DNA of 64,000 bases from Dermatemys mawii. Its lineage: Eukaryota; Chordata; Testudines; Dermatemydidae. A program made the position numbers and the translations under genes. This document shows, one piece after another, positions 13,345 through 25,300 of the stretch. Position 1 is the first letter of the stretch. Each line of letters begins with the position of its first letter. The notes beneath the pieces are model-generated. The model had not been told where the DNA came from. It was given only the letters and a program-made list of their open reading frames with translations, and made no database searches. The stretch spans positions 13,980,131 to 14,044,130 of the forward strand of contig ML677358.1 of the NCBI GenBank assembly GCA_007922305.1, written 5' to 3'.

Positions 13345-13862
13345 GAGCTGCAGGTGCTGGGCACTATACACCCAGAACAAAAAGACCGCCCCTGCTCTAA
13401 AGAGCTTACAATCTTAACAGATCAGAAACCTGCCTCCCCCAATAGTCTCCAGAGCAGCACTGGAGAAGACGTGGCTTTTACCAGCAAGCGTGTGAGGGGC
13501 AAGCAACCACCCTCTCACACGCGGCAATGTTGGCAAGCGCTGCTTCCACATTGGCTCAACTCCCCTCTCTGCTGGGGTGCAGGGAAAGACAATCTGAGAA
13601 CAAAACACAAACTGCTCAGACTGATGACATGGGAAGGAGAGTTCGACGTGTAATAGCAGACACACGTTGGACCCTATGTAACTCTTTGCCTGGAAGAGCG
13701 CCTGTCAGATGGAGGCTTTGCAAAGGTTGCTCCCCCTACCACCACCACCATTTTACAGTTAGGGGACCTGAGGCTCAGAGGCCACAAAGCAAGTCAGCAG
13801 CAGAGCCAGGAAGAGTACTCAAGCATCCTGATTTCCGGTCCCGTGCTCTATCGATCCACAGG
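13345..13862 (-). mobile_element. MIR-like CORE-SINE, split
   Basis: The left part (13350-13420) has CCCAGAACAAAAAGACCGCC and AAAGAGCTTACAATCTTAAC. The right part (13740-13862) has CATTTTACAGTTAGGGGACC and the reversed tRNA-like head. The middle is unrelated. Confidence 0.5.
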
Positions 13863-15847
13863 CTCTCCAAGCGTCAGAAAAACTGTTTGGCCAATGCCAG
13901 CCACCCCTTTGAAATGAGTGTTGCCATAACTCTGCAGTTTTGCACTGGAGACACAGATCTCCCCTGCTGATTCAGGTTTCCGAGTGGCTGCTCTCTCTCT
14001 CCAGCTCACACAGATATTGGTTTTTGAAGAGGACTCCTCCGCCGAAGCTCACCTGTTCCTGCAATAGTTGTGATAAGGCTTGTGCATGACATCACTATCT
14101 GTTGTCATGAAGAAGCAAGGTCACAAATACATCAGAAAATTCACCAGTTTCACCACATGACTGAGCAGGATGCAGACAGAGGGAGAAAAACTCCTTGTTC
14201 TCTCATCTCAAACAGATACCATAAGTTGAAAGAGTATAAAGAAAATAATGTGGGGGCTCAACCGATTCCTGTAGATATGAGGGAGGGAGAACCCACCTCT
14301 TTTTTCCCCTTGCATTTGCTGGGCAATCCCACAAGAGGGCAGACAGTAGCACCACTGCCATCTTCCCCTCAGGAGGGCAGCTTTACAGATTGGGCAGGGC
14401 TCCATAGGGAGCCCCATGGAGTTGGTCCCTCTTGGATCCATCCTGTCCACTTCATGGGCTGTCCCCACTAGCTCCAGGTCCAGAGTGGAGGGGGGTGTAG
14501 GTACAGTGGACTTCTGTGCTCAATTCTTGCAGACTGTGTGTCACTCAGGGCAAGAGTCTGAGTCCTGCCAACACAGCTGCTAGATATAAAGTCTCGCCTA
14601 GGAGGCCTACTTGGAATTGCCTTCCTCTTCCCAACAGTTTTGCATTCAGGAGGTCCCAGACTCTCTACCCTGCTCTCTAGAGTCCCTAAGACTCTGCCCT
14701 GTTTCACTCCCAGCACTGGGTGGGACAGTCCTGTGCTCACAGGCAGAAAAGGGAGGACTGTTAAAGGCCACATCATTTGTGCAGAGAAAGTAGGGGGAGC
14801 AGAGAGGGTCAGTAAGGCTACAGCTCTCCTTTCTCTCCATTCGCTCCTCAGTGCTTGTAGCACCCCAACAAGCTGGTACCTAAATGCTTGCCACTAGGAT
14901 AAGCAATGTCCACTTCACAGAACAAATTCATAGAGTAAGAACAGCAAAATCTCAATAAGTCATTGAAGATCCATCTCCTGCTCCCGTTTGCTCCATTCAC
15001 AGCCAGTGCTGTCCATTGTGTCTTGACAATGCAATCCCCATCATGCAACAGGTGCCTACCAACTGACCATGAGCTCCCTAGAACTTACCACCTGACTTCC
15101 ACCTGCTCGTTCTAGTCCCAGAAAGGCAGGAGCCCTTTAAAGACAGTTGTCTCAGTAGTCCCTAGTGAGCTTTGTGGCCTTTTCCTGGGTGATTACAACT
15201 AATACGGAATCCAAATCATTGCTTCCATTGCGCAATTCCTGCTTGTTCACTCAGGTTGCCTAGTTTCCTTTGAATCTTCTCACAGTCTGTACCAAAGCAG
15301 CTGCTGAGAGGAGGCTGTGTTCACCTCAGTGTCACTGGCCACTGCACGAGCGTGCTCTGAGGCCCGCAAAGCAGCGAGATGCACCATCTCTTTGGTGGGA
15401 GGATGGCTGGGGAAAGCTCAGTGTACAATACGCTAGGGCTTAAGCTGAGCTGCTGAGGTGAGAGTCCAGGACTCCCTTGCCCCTGTGCCAAGGTAAGGAA
15501 CAGAAGACAAAATACTGGGAATTAAAATTCAGTCACTTCCTTTCTCCCCACAGGGAAAAGCCACAAATGGAGACTCCCTAACTCTGCCCTAGAGCCTTGG
15601 AATTTACAGGTTGGACTGAGCAGAGTCCACACACCTTTGCTACATTCACTCAGTCAGTAAATGGCCGGCACTGGCGCAGGGGGGAGCCAACTGAGCTGTT
15701 CTAGCAGGCGATTCCTATTCTAGGGAGAGTCCAAGCAGCAGCAACTACAGTCAAACTGCAAAGTAGCACCAGCTCCCAGGGCCACATGCTGTCTCTTTGG
15801 TATCTGCATGGCTTCCTGGGAGACTGACCCTCCGCCCGGCATTTCTC
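13863..15847. other. 3' flank of the TRIM-like gene, no gene recognised
   Basis: Apart from the CR1 fragment at 15165-15300, nothing was identified. The region after the stop codon (below 15848) presumably includes the 3' untranslated region of the TRIM-like gene. Confidence 0.55.
15165..15300 (-). mobile_element. CR1 fragment related to the copy at about 21705-21860
   Basis: The words TGATTACAACTAATACGGAA, TTGCTTCCATTGCGCAATTC and GGTTGCCTAGTTTCCTTTGA recur with few changes at 21727-21857, so both come from the same repeat. Confidence 0.65.
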
Positions 15848-16392
15848 TTACAGAGTCAGGTGGCAGATTCTCATGGGCTCCACGTTCAGCTTGCCCTCGC
15901 TGAAGCAAGTGCTGAAGAAGGGGCAGAACCGGCGTGCAGCAGCCTGGTGAAAGGTGAAGAGGTGGGCCATGTCTTCGGCGTTGTAGAACGCCACCTTTCC
16001 CTCTTTGCAGTCCAGAAGGACCCCCACCTTCCGGAGAGTCCGCCCCAGGGTAAGGCGCACCCACGGGGTGCCAGTGGCCCAATACTCCGTCCCGTTCCTC
16101 AGACGAAGTGCCCAGTAGCCATTCTCAGGGCACAGCTTGACCTTGGCTGCCCGGTCCACGGACTCCGCTGCCACCCCCAGGTCCCACTTGGTCTTGCTGC
16201 CCACCCACACCTCCCAGTAGTGGCTCCCGCTGTCAAAGGTCTCGGAGCCCAGCACGTTCACGCACTGCTGGAAACGCTTGGGGCTGCTGCAGACAGGTTG
16301 GCGCCTCTCCCTCTCCGTCACTGCAGTCAGGTCTTTGGAGAGGATGAGGTTAGGGTGGGCCGATTCAGGGTCAAATGTCAGCGGGGCAGGAG
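15848..16392 (-). CDS. TRIM-like gene, coding exon 6: PRY-SPRY (B30.2) and stop
   Basis: The exon starts after acceptor tctgttatAG and runs to a TGA stop, adding 181 residues counting the split first codon. PRY begins at [19 protein letters not shown] hallmarks follow: [24 protein letters not shown], and the core strand [13 protein letters not shown]. The domain ends RICHLTL, as do many class IV TRIMs. The SPRY domain usually determines the bound target. I see no clear polyadenylation signal on the minus strand within about 900 bases downstream. Confidence 0.93.
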
Positions 16393-19300
16393 CTATAACA
16401 GAGTTAGAACTGGTCAGGGTTTTGCTCAATGTTTTTCAGTCTAGGTGACTTCCCGCCCCTCCACCCCGCCCCAGCGCTCCTCCTCTGGCCACCTCCCCAC
16501 CCGGACATTTCTACCCCCAACGACCCTGCACTGTGTCACACTCACCAGGGTGGATTGACTGTAGCATTTGTCTCCAGAAGATGTACTGCAGGGGGCCACT
16601 GTACCGGTCTCTGTGGCTCTCTATGTCCAGGCTGCGCGGTGCCTCCACATGCACTGGGGGCCTGGGCGAGCAAGAAGGAGCAAGAGTGAGGCAGGGTCCA
16701 GACAAGGAGCCAGTTGTTTTTATAAAGTCATTAGTGAAATCCCACTAGAAAAGAGGAGTTGGACTGGGGGTGTTTCAGGAGCGAGGCCTTTGCAGTAGGC
16801 AAAGGACGAGAACAAATGGACTTAGCGGGGCACAGTACACACCAAAAGGTCAGGGGGGTGGTTACATCCTGTCAAGATCAAACAGGAAGTCACTCTGAGG
16901 GCAGAGTGCTTAGTAGATACAGAGTAACCTCCAGGCTGAGACAGGCTCCTGTCCTGTCTCCCTGCTCCCCTCCTGACTGAACTGCCCTGGAGAAGGAAGG
17001 TGCAAGGCCCCCAGAAGCCATGGGCCAAACCCAACAGAGATGGACATGGTGTTGTGGCTGGTAAAGCAGAGCAACATGCACTGGTTCACCATTTGGCAGA
17101 TATGCAAAATGAGCACGACTTACACGCCACTGACCTTGTTCTCAGCCCCACTCCGGCAGTGCAAAGCAGCCAGAATCAGCCTAGCCAGCCTCCTGCTGCA
17201 GCAGCTCCTATCCCTCCCCACAACCCACAGTACAGGGAGTGGGGAAAGGGGCACAGATGCCCCTTTGGGGCCAGTGGCAGCTGGCACAATTTCAGACCTG
17301 CCTTAAGGTTGCTCTAAGTTGTGCCTTGGGCGTGAGCCTAAAGACCCCCCAGGATCTGAGGGCAGCCAAGGTGGCTCACGTTCAATTTTGCACCTGCCCC
17401 CTCTCCTCTGAGCTGTGCCAAGGACTGAAAGGCTGGTCCCAAGGGAGCAGAGAACAGTGAAAGCCCAACTAAACGGGATGTCACAGGGTCACCTAGGGCC
17501 CAGCCTGTACTCAGTCCCTTGGGAGGGATCTCTTTAGGGTGCCACAGGGGCAGCCCCGTGGCCCCCATGACTGACACTGGGGTGCCAGCGATCCCTCTCT
17601 ATGGTTCCCTGCAGCAAGGCCCGTCAAGCCAGACTCCTGTGGGAGGCCTGTCCTTTGCCCCTTCAGGGTGCAATGCACTTAGTGAGTATTTGCAGCAACA
17701 CCAGGCAGCCTTTTCAAAACAAGGTAACAATTAGCCTCCTGACCTTCAGAATCTGAAAGTCCTTAGGTCACCACAGGGAAGCAAATGTTAAGCCAGAATT
17801 CAGCCTGGCCAATGCCAGGGCTCCCATCAGCCATGCTGCCGTAGTAACCATCTTTTGGTTGTTCTCTCTGTCTCTTGGTCTCTGTCCCGGGTGAGAGCCG
17901 CTGTGTCTCTGGGAGCTCAGCTCTTCACACAACCACCTGATACCTTTCCCCTTGTTCTCCAGCTCAGGGGCCTCCGCTCTGCTTCTTTGCAAAAAAGCAG
18001 GGGGAATCATCCTTCCTCTTGGCCTTTGGCCACTGGGTGTGCAAGTCTCAGCCACTAGAGTTTCCTTTGTCTGTTCTGGATCCTTCATTCACACATGTAG
18101 CCTCTATTCAGTTTATTATTGACTCTGGTCTCCAGCCAAGTGGCTACCTGAGTCCAACATTTCATCCCTTCCCTTTGCAGTCAGTGTATAGCAGCATAAA
18201 ACACAGAGACAACAGAGGCGTGCATAAAAGCACAAACATTTCCATATTCATCACACACGGTACTCTGGTTTAGCTTGTACACCTTGTTATTTGATACAAC
18301 AGTTCTTCACTTTTGATGTGTAATTCATGCTCATTGTATGCACCCAAATTGGTACCTGTGACTCCATTTTACCACTTCCATTATAGCCCACGATTCCATT
18401 GACCCTAGCCCCAGGAGCTCAGGCCTTCTACATGAGAGCATCTAATGCTCGCTGGGGCGGGTGGATCCTTCTCCCCTCATCTGGCTCAAGGCCAATGGCC
18501 TGCTAGACAATTAGCAATGCTTTAAAAACTAAAGAGATAACACCTCTCTTCCCACTGTCCTCAGCCAAGGAGGGGAGATAAAAGCCTCATGAAAAGGGAA
18601 ACAGCTTGTTTAATTCCAGACACGTACCTTATAGCTAAGCTCTCCACCTGCAATGAAAGGCAGAGAAAATTAACAATCACTGTTCTTAATTCGTACAGCT
18701 GCACAAATAAATTAACTACCCTCTTTCCTGCCACCACACTGGAACACAAAGAAGATAAACACACTAGTCTAACTGGACCTAACAGGGGATGGATATTGTG
18801 TATATAAACCAAGGTAGTTTTGGAGACTAGGGAATGAGGAGGACTCTGAACGCATCTAAGATGCCTCTACCTTTTTTTCTCCAGAGGATTAAGACACGAT
18901 TCCAAGGGACTGAGAATAAGATCCAAAAGAGTGGGAGTGAGACACAAAACTGCAGCTGTGTGTCTAATAAAGAGTCAGTCTCAAGAGAGGTTTCACTCGC
19001 TCTTTAACAGTCGCGCTCTCTCTCCCCTTCCCCTGTATACTTTCATTTGCCTGTTATGGTTTGGGACTGATTTCCTTTTGCTCAGAGGATAATTTCTATG
19101 ACTGAGATGAGAAGAAAGATTAAGCAGGATTACAGAGATGGGCTCCAAAGGACACAGCTGGCTCTGGGAACCTAGAGCAGGTAAAGGCACGTGTTTTATT
19201 ATTAAACAAACTGAGTGTACCTGTACCTACCTGAAGTCACCAGAGCCTGCCTTCATTATCTGGGGCTCCTCACCCCTCTCCCAGTACAGGAGTCAACCTC

Positions 19301-22300
19301 TTCTCACCCTCTCCTGCACCTTGCTCAACCTGAGCTTCTGCAAAGACAATAGTGCCCAGGATTTATCTTTTCCCCTTCCATCTACTAACTTGCCATTCAC
19401 AACGGAGAGGGGTGGGGGCCATGGCTGCCCATGGGGACAGGGAATGTAAGTGTGCTTCTGACCCCACAATCAGGGAGGAGCGAGTTTCCTAGGTGCTCCA
19501 GCTTTGCTTTCAGGGCCCTGCTAATGCTTTCTCTGCAGCCCATTAGTGCTAGGGAAGGGAGTGCCCTGAAGCACACTTTCCCAGCAGCGGCTCGCTCGCT
19601 CACTTACCTTGCGTGCCAGCTATTCACAGTTGCCAAGAGTAAGGATGGACGGTGATTTCTTACAATGTGAGCCTCAGTAGATCCAGCTCAGCAATGCTGC
19701 TCAGCGCTGCACCACTGCTCCTTTCGCCTAGCCCCTAGGTCCCTACATGTCTCCCCAGTACAGACCACATCAGAGAACTTGTCTCATGAAACACCTCCTC
19801 CCCTCCCCTATCATAAAACATCTATGTGGCAATCTCTGCAACTGCTTACATTGAAAAGTAATTAGGGAAGTATTCAAATGTACTTTAATGTTCCTACGAT
19901 GTCATTTAGTAGATGGAAAGAGAGGGAGGGGGTCACCCCTTGACCAGGCAGCTTTGCAGGGACCACACCAAGAGCTCTAGACCACCCAGGAGCTGTGGAT
20001 CCCAATTCTGGATTGTGGATCTTGCCTTGTCTTGCTGCTTCCCTTTCAGATGTGTAAGCCTAGGGTCCCGGGCAGTCTTACAGTACAATACAGTTTCTTC
20101 TGCTGCTAACTTCCCAGTTCAGATTCTGAGCTCTCTCCACCATGTACAGAAACCTGCTGCCATCCTTCGCCCTCCTCCCCAAGCCTCAACATGTTAAGAG
20201 CTGGCTGAGCAATCTCACCTCCAGCAGTAACGAGTCTCCCGTCTTGTTCAGGATTTCCTGTATGTGCTCAATGTTCTTTCCCAGTTCTGAGATCCCCTCC
20301 TCCAGCTGCATGATGTCCCCACGCAGCCTCAACAATAACTGCTCCTCCTCTTTGGCCAGCTCCATCAACACAACTCTCTCCTTTTCCTCTAGGATTTGAT
20401 GAAGTCGCTCAAATTCTGCCCGAATCTTAGAGTTCAGCTCTCCGGAGGCTTTCTGAGAAGAAGCAAATGCCATAAAAGACAGTGAAAAGGGTTGCAAGTC
20501 GATTTCCTATAGGGTTTCAGAAATCTCCAAAACTATGGGTCAGAGGATGGGAGATAAAAATAAAAATGAAGGGCTTTAGATCCACAGGGGAGTAATGACT
20601 GGGGTACTTTTAAGCAGATACACACACCTAGTTTATATATATGCATGCACGTGCACACACAATGAATAGTCTGGAAGGCTAACGTCAATTTCTTTTCGAA
20701 TGATTTTTTCTTTCTAAGTCTGCCACTCCGGATTTAATTAAAACCACTTCTGAGCATGATACTGATGTGATCCCTCCAACATACAGCTTTTGCTCGCTAC
20801 CAGTACAATGTTTGGAACATGATTCTATGATAACAGTAACACACCAGCTACTGATTGAAATGGTTGTATGAGTCCAAGCTCTCTGTGCCCTTTATATACT
20901 TCTGGGTAACATGGGGATGGGCTTTGATTATCAGTGAAAGTACAATAGCATCCAAAGGCATTAGCAAAGGGGCTAATTTCACCGGCTTAGACAGAGTGGA
21001 TCAAGGATGCCCCTGCTTTTGATCTGGATTGCTTGGTCCAACAACAGCTACTTTTAGCCATTCCCTATATCAAGACTAAAAATACAATGAAAGACAGAAA
21101 TGGTGTTTCAGTTAGTCTGTACCCAGCTATGTGAGTTGGTTTTGTAAGTCACTTTCGAGCCTTTGAAAAAGTTATCCCTAGTCTGAGGCTCAGAGCCGCA
21201 GTGGGGCTCTGGGCTTCTGCATTTGAAACGATAACACAGAGACAGATGTGTGCGCTATCTCTGGGCAATTAATTCTACAGGTTAATGATGTGTCAGGTAA
21301 GACATTATTGCTTTTTGTCAGTTTTAAGCATACTATCTTTGAGCTTCACCAAACATGCACTTCTTCTTGTCTTAGAAGGGGTAAATGGATGCACTTTCTT
21401 TACTTCCTCTATAGCATTTGGTATGTATCCCTCGCTATCCCCCAGCTCCTTTAAACTGCTCTAAGTTTTCAGTCTCTCCTGGCCCCTAATTGTTTTCCTT
21501 GCTTGTCTCTGAACTCCCCTGCCCCTCTAGTTCTGCTATACCTCTTTTCAGATGAAGTGACCAGAACTGAATGAAGTATTCCACATGAGAACACACTGTT
21601 GATTTATAACAGCATCACAATAGTCAGTATTATTCTCAACCCCATTATTTGGTTTGCCTGCTGGCGCAGACTGAATGGAGGCTTTCATTGGGAGGTCCAT
21701 AATGAGCCTTGCAGCTTTTCCTGAGTGATTACAGCTAATTCAGAATCCAAATTATTGCTTCCATTGTGCAATTATGGCTACCTTGCATTTGTCAACACTG
21801 AATATCATCTGCCATCGTGTGGCTTGTTCACATGGGTTGCCTAGGTTCCTTTGAAGCTCTTTCATCTCCTCTGATTTATACAATTTTATGTCAACCACAG
21901 GCTTTGCTACCTCACTGCTCACCCCGTTTTCCAAACCGCTAACATATAAAACAGCACTGGTCCTAGCCTGGATCCTTTGGGCACCCCCACTGCTAATCTT
22001 TCACCATGGTGCAAATTGATCATTGGTTCCTATTCCTTCGCTGTCCGACTTTTAACCAGATTCTATTCCCAGCAGTACTTTGCCTCTCACTCCATTATTA
22101 TTTGTATTGTTCTACCACTTAGGATTTCTAATCATGGACCAGGATCCCAATGCACTAAGCATTGTACAAACACACAACAAAAATGGTTTCTGCACCAGAG
22201 AGCTAACAATCTATGTAACTAAGTATAATCACTTAGTTTTCTTACTAGCATCTTGGGAAGGACTGTGAAAGTTTGTATCAACTAGCAATCCTTGGCTCAT

Positions 22301-25300
22301 ATCTTACTGACAAACTCAAGAAATTCTAGTCAACTGGAGACACGTTCCTTTTCAGAAGCTGTATTTGGTTTATTCCCATTGTACCATACAGACACTCCCC
22401 GACTTACGCAAATCCAACTTGCGCAATTTCGAGCTTATGGAAAAAGCTCCGTAACCTAGGAATAGGAGGCTTTTTTTTTCCTCCCGTGTAATGGTCAGAG
22501 ATATGTTTCCGACTTATGCAAAATCTGACTTACACAAGGTGCTCTGGAACGGAATGCCTTGCATAAGTCAGGGAGCATCTGTAGTAATCCAGATATTTAT
22601 AACTATCTTTATTTATGGTCTCAACCAATAACTTCCCTGCTATCAAAATGAAGTTTACAGTAACTCCTAGGCTCACCTTGGGAGTTAGACCAATGACATA
22701 GATACACTTGCTAGCCTGCAGGATAGCAGTTGATTTTAATGAGAGATTGCAGAGTTTTCTTAGTAGCTCAGCAATTTCATTCTCGTATTCTTTCAGAGCT
22801 CTTGGGTGCAATCATCCAGTCCTAATGACTCTTGCATTTAATTTCTTGATTGGTACCAGTACCTTCTCTTGACACCTCAGTCTCTTTAAGTACTTCATAC
22901 CTACTCTTGTCAGGTAGTCAGTATCTCCCAAATATCTTCTGTGGTGAAGATGGATAGAAAGAATAAATGTTCTGTTTCTGCCGTGCCCATATACTCTTTA
23001 ATTGATTCAACAGACTTACTGACTCTCTTACTGGCTTCCTGCTTCTGTTGCACTTAAATATTTTTTTATTTGGTCTTAAAACTTTGGACATTTGTTCTTC
23101 CAACGCCATCTTACCCTCCTAAATTCTTTCTTAAATATCAACTGCTGTAATTTATGTTCCCTTCTATCAGCTTCACTAGGGACAGATTTCCATTTTCTGA
23201 AGGGGACCTGTTTGGGTTGGCTACCTGGCTCAGCCCTGCCACTTAGCCATACTGATTTATTTCTTGCCTCCCTGCTTCATTTTTGGTTTTGGTGTATTTA
23301 TGCCCTTTGCACTTTTGTTATGGTAAACTCCACACTAAATCTAAGAATTTTCATCTCCTTACTTCTGAAGGGCCACCTCAGCCAGCTTCCTCAGTTTTTT
23401 TCCCTTCTGAAGTTTAGTGCCACTGTGCTACCTTTTGGTACCTTTTTTCTTCCAAAAGTTAAGTGTAATTATACTGTAGCCACTATTACTTTGAGGTGCG
23501 TCAGCCTGTATCACAATGTTTAACACAACTTTGAGAACACACAAAAGAATATTGGGTTCCTAATGTTCTAAGAGTGAATCTGAATTATAGCGCATTTGTA
23601 GGGACGATATTATCTCTACGATAGGTTAATAACCAAATTTAAATATTCCTAACTGCTCTATCATGGAAACAGATCTGGGATCAGACTGATTTTGTAGTCA
23701 CATCAGAGCTTGTGCCGTCAAAAAAAACACAAACAGTCTTGCAACTTTCCAGAACCAGCAACTGCTCATCAGTCTAGCCCAGATGCCATATTTTGTCATG
23801 CACTAAGCAATCTGGACCCTGTCTAAGCTTTGGTGCACCAATTTATCAGAATCCAGTAAATGCTTGTCTTAACAAGTACTGAATGCCTCTTTTCTAGAAA
23901 CGTTCTCTGAAAGTTAAGTGGGTAATGTCATTTTGGTTTGTGTGAATTTCATTCAGGATCCCTAGGTACTCTGGTTTGGCTTCTGAAAAAAACATGTATG
24001 TTTGTGTGTGTGATTATATACGTATGTATGAATATACACACACACACATGTCAGCAATCTTGATTAAAGCCACAAGAGCTAGACTCTCAGACATTGCTGA
24101 CTGTCACCCAATGAGCTATTATATGCAACTATAAAGGTATGCCTCAAATTAAACTCCGTCACATGGTTTAGGGAAATCTGACAGATCCGTTGTCGCAAGA
24201 TGTAGCACTGGAGAAGAAAAGCTCTGATGTATTTTACTAAGGTTCAGGAGCCTTTAGCTGGCTTTGTACACTCCTCTGTAATTACCCTATGGCTATCTGA
24301 GAAAGCTCTGCTATTACAGTTATTCATTTTCTCTTCTGCAAAGGCATCTCAGCAGATCTCCTTGACTGGGGAGCTGTTTTTTGCTGTCTCTGAAGCATTC
24401 TTACTTTGCTGGTTTTAATCTTTTGGTAGCTAAGTATCTGCTGTGAGACTGCTTATTGGTCAGGTTGTTCAAGGCCCCAAATAGCTCAGCTTTTGACAAT
24501 ATTCTATTTTAATTCTTTTCTCCAGGTAGAAACCTGGCACGGTGGCACATGCCTGTAATCCCAGCTGCTTGGGAGGCTGCGGTTGGTGGATCGTTCAGGA
24601 GTTCTGGGCTGCTGTGTGCTATGCCAATTGGGTGTCCGGTGCTACTGACAGCCTGGCCAGCAGGTAGCTGGAGAACTGGCTAGAACAACGTGTGTGACGT
24701 ATTGTGACCAGCGCTCTCTCTGGGAGGGCTGATGGACCGATCGATCACGCTGATCTCCAGGTAGAAGAGCTCTGATTATATCCTGACTGATCCTTACTCA
24801 CCCTGCAGGCAAGCTTGTAGCAGCAGCAGTGTGAAGGATAGATTCAGTACATTATTACAGGGGGCTCTTGGGTGTGCACTGCCTCTACCAGTAACCTCCC
24901 AGTCTTCTCTTATCCAAGTGAATGGCATTGCCACGGAGCCTACACAAGCATAGCTGGGAGAACTGGCATTACCATCAGACTGCAAATATCCTCCTCCGCT
25001 GTGTGCTTCATTCGCACAAAATTCTCCATCTCTCTCTGGTGAGCTCGCAGCTCATTTTCAAGATGTTTCTAAGAAGGAAAAATAAAAGGAGACCCTTTAG
25101 CTATTCTGCGGTTTTACATAAGCACGGCCATATTGGGTCAGGCCAAAGGTCCATCTAGTCCAGTATCCTGTCTTCCGACAATGGCCAATGCAAGGTGCCT
25201 CAGAGGAAATGAGCACAACAGATAATCATCAAGTGATCCATCCGCTGTCGACCATTCCCAGCTTCTGGCAAACAGAGGCTAGGGACACCATCCCTGCCCA

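Larger units (their letters stand above)
21540..23520 (-). mobile_element. CR1 LINE remnant with reverse-transcriptase fossils, interrupted
   Basis: Antisense reading gives CR1 polymerase-like fragments, for example [12 protein letters not shown] near 21800 and [16 protein letters not shown] near 22800, with stops and frameshifts between. The stretch is broken by a MIR-like SINE (22085-22225) and a Tigger-like element (22389-22581). It lies in intron 2 of the TRIM-like gene. The limits are approximate. Confidence 0.65.
20453..24972 (-). other. TRIM-like gene, intron 2 (repeat-rich)
   Basis: It contains a broken CR1 with a SINE and a Tigger-like element, and the 7SL-derived insertion. The short alternating tract at 24000-24050 is TG/TA-rich. 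No further exon was seen. Confidence 0.8.

Noticed and set aside
15797..16444. 215-codon plus-strand reading frame
   Set aside because: It is the antisense shadow of the PRY-SPRY exon, which has clear family motifs.
17470..18300. Possible solo LTR of an endogenous retroelement
   Set aside because: The texture looks repetitive, but I found no TG...CA ends with a matching target duplication and no polypurine or coding remnant.
24532..24753. A working 7SL RNA gene
   Set aside because: The body of 7SL RNA beyond the Alu domain is not recognisable, base-pairing positions are changed, and retroposition duplications flank it.
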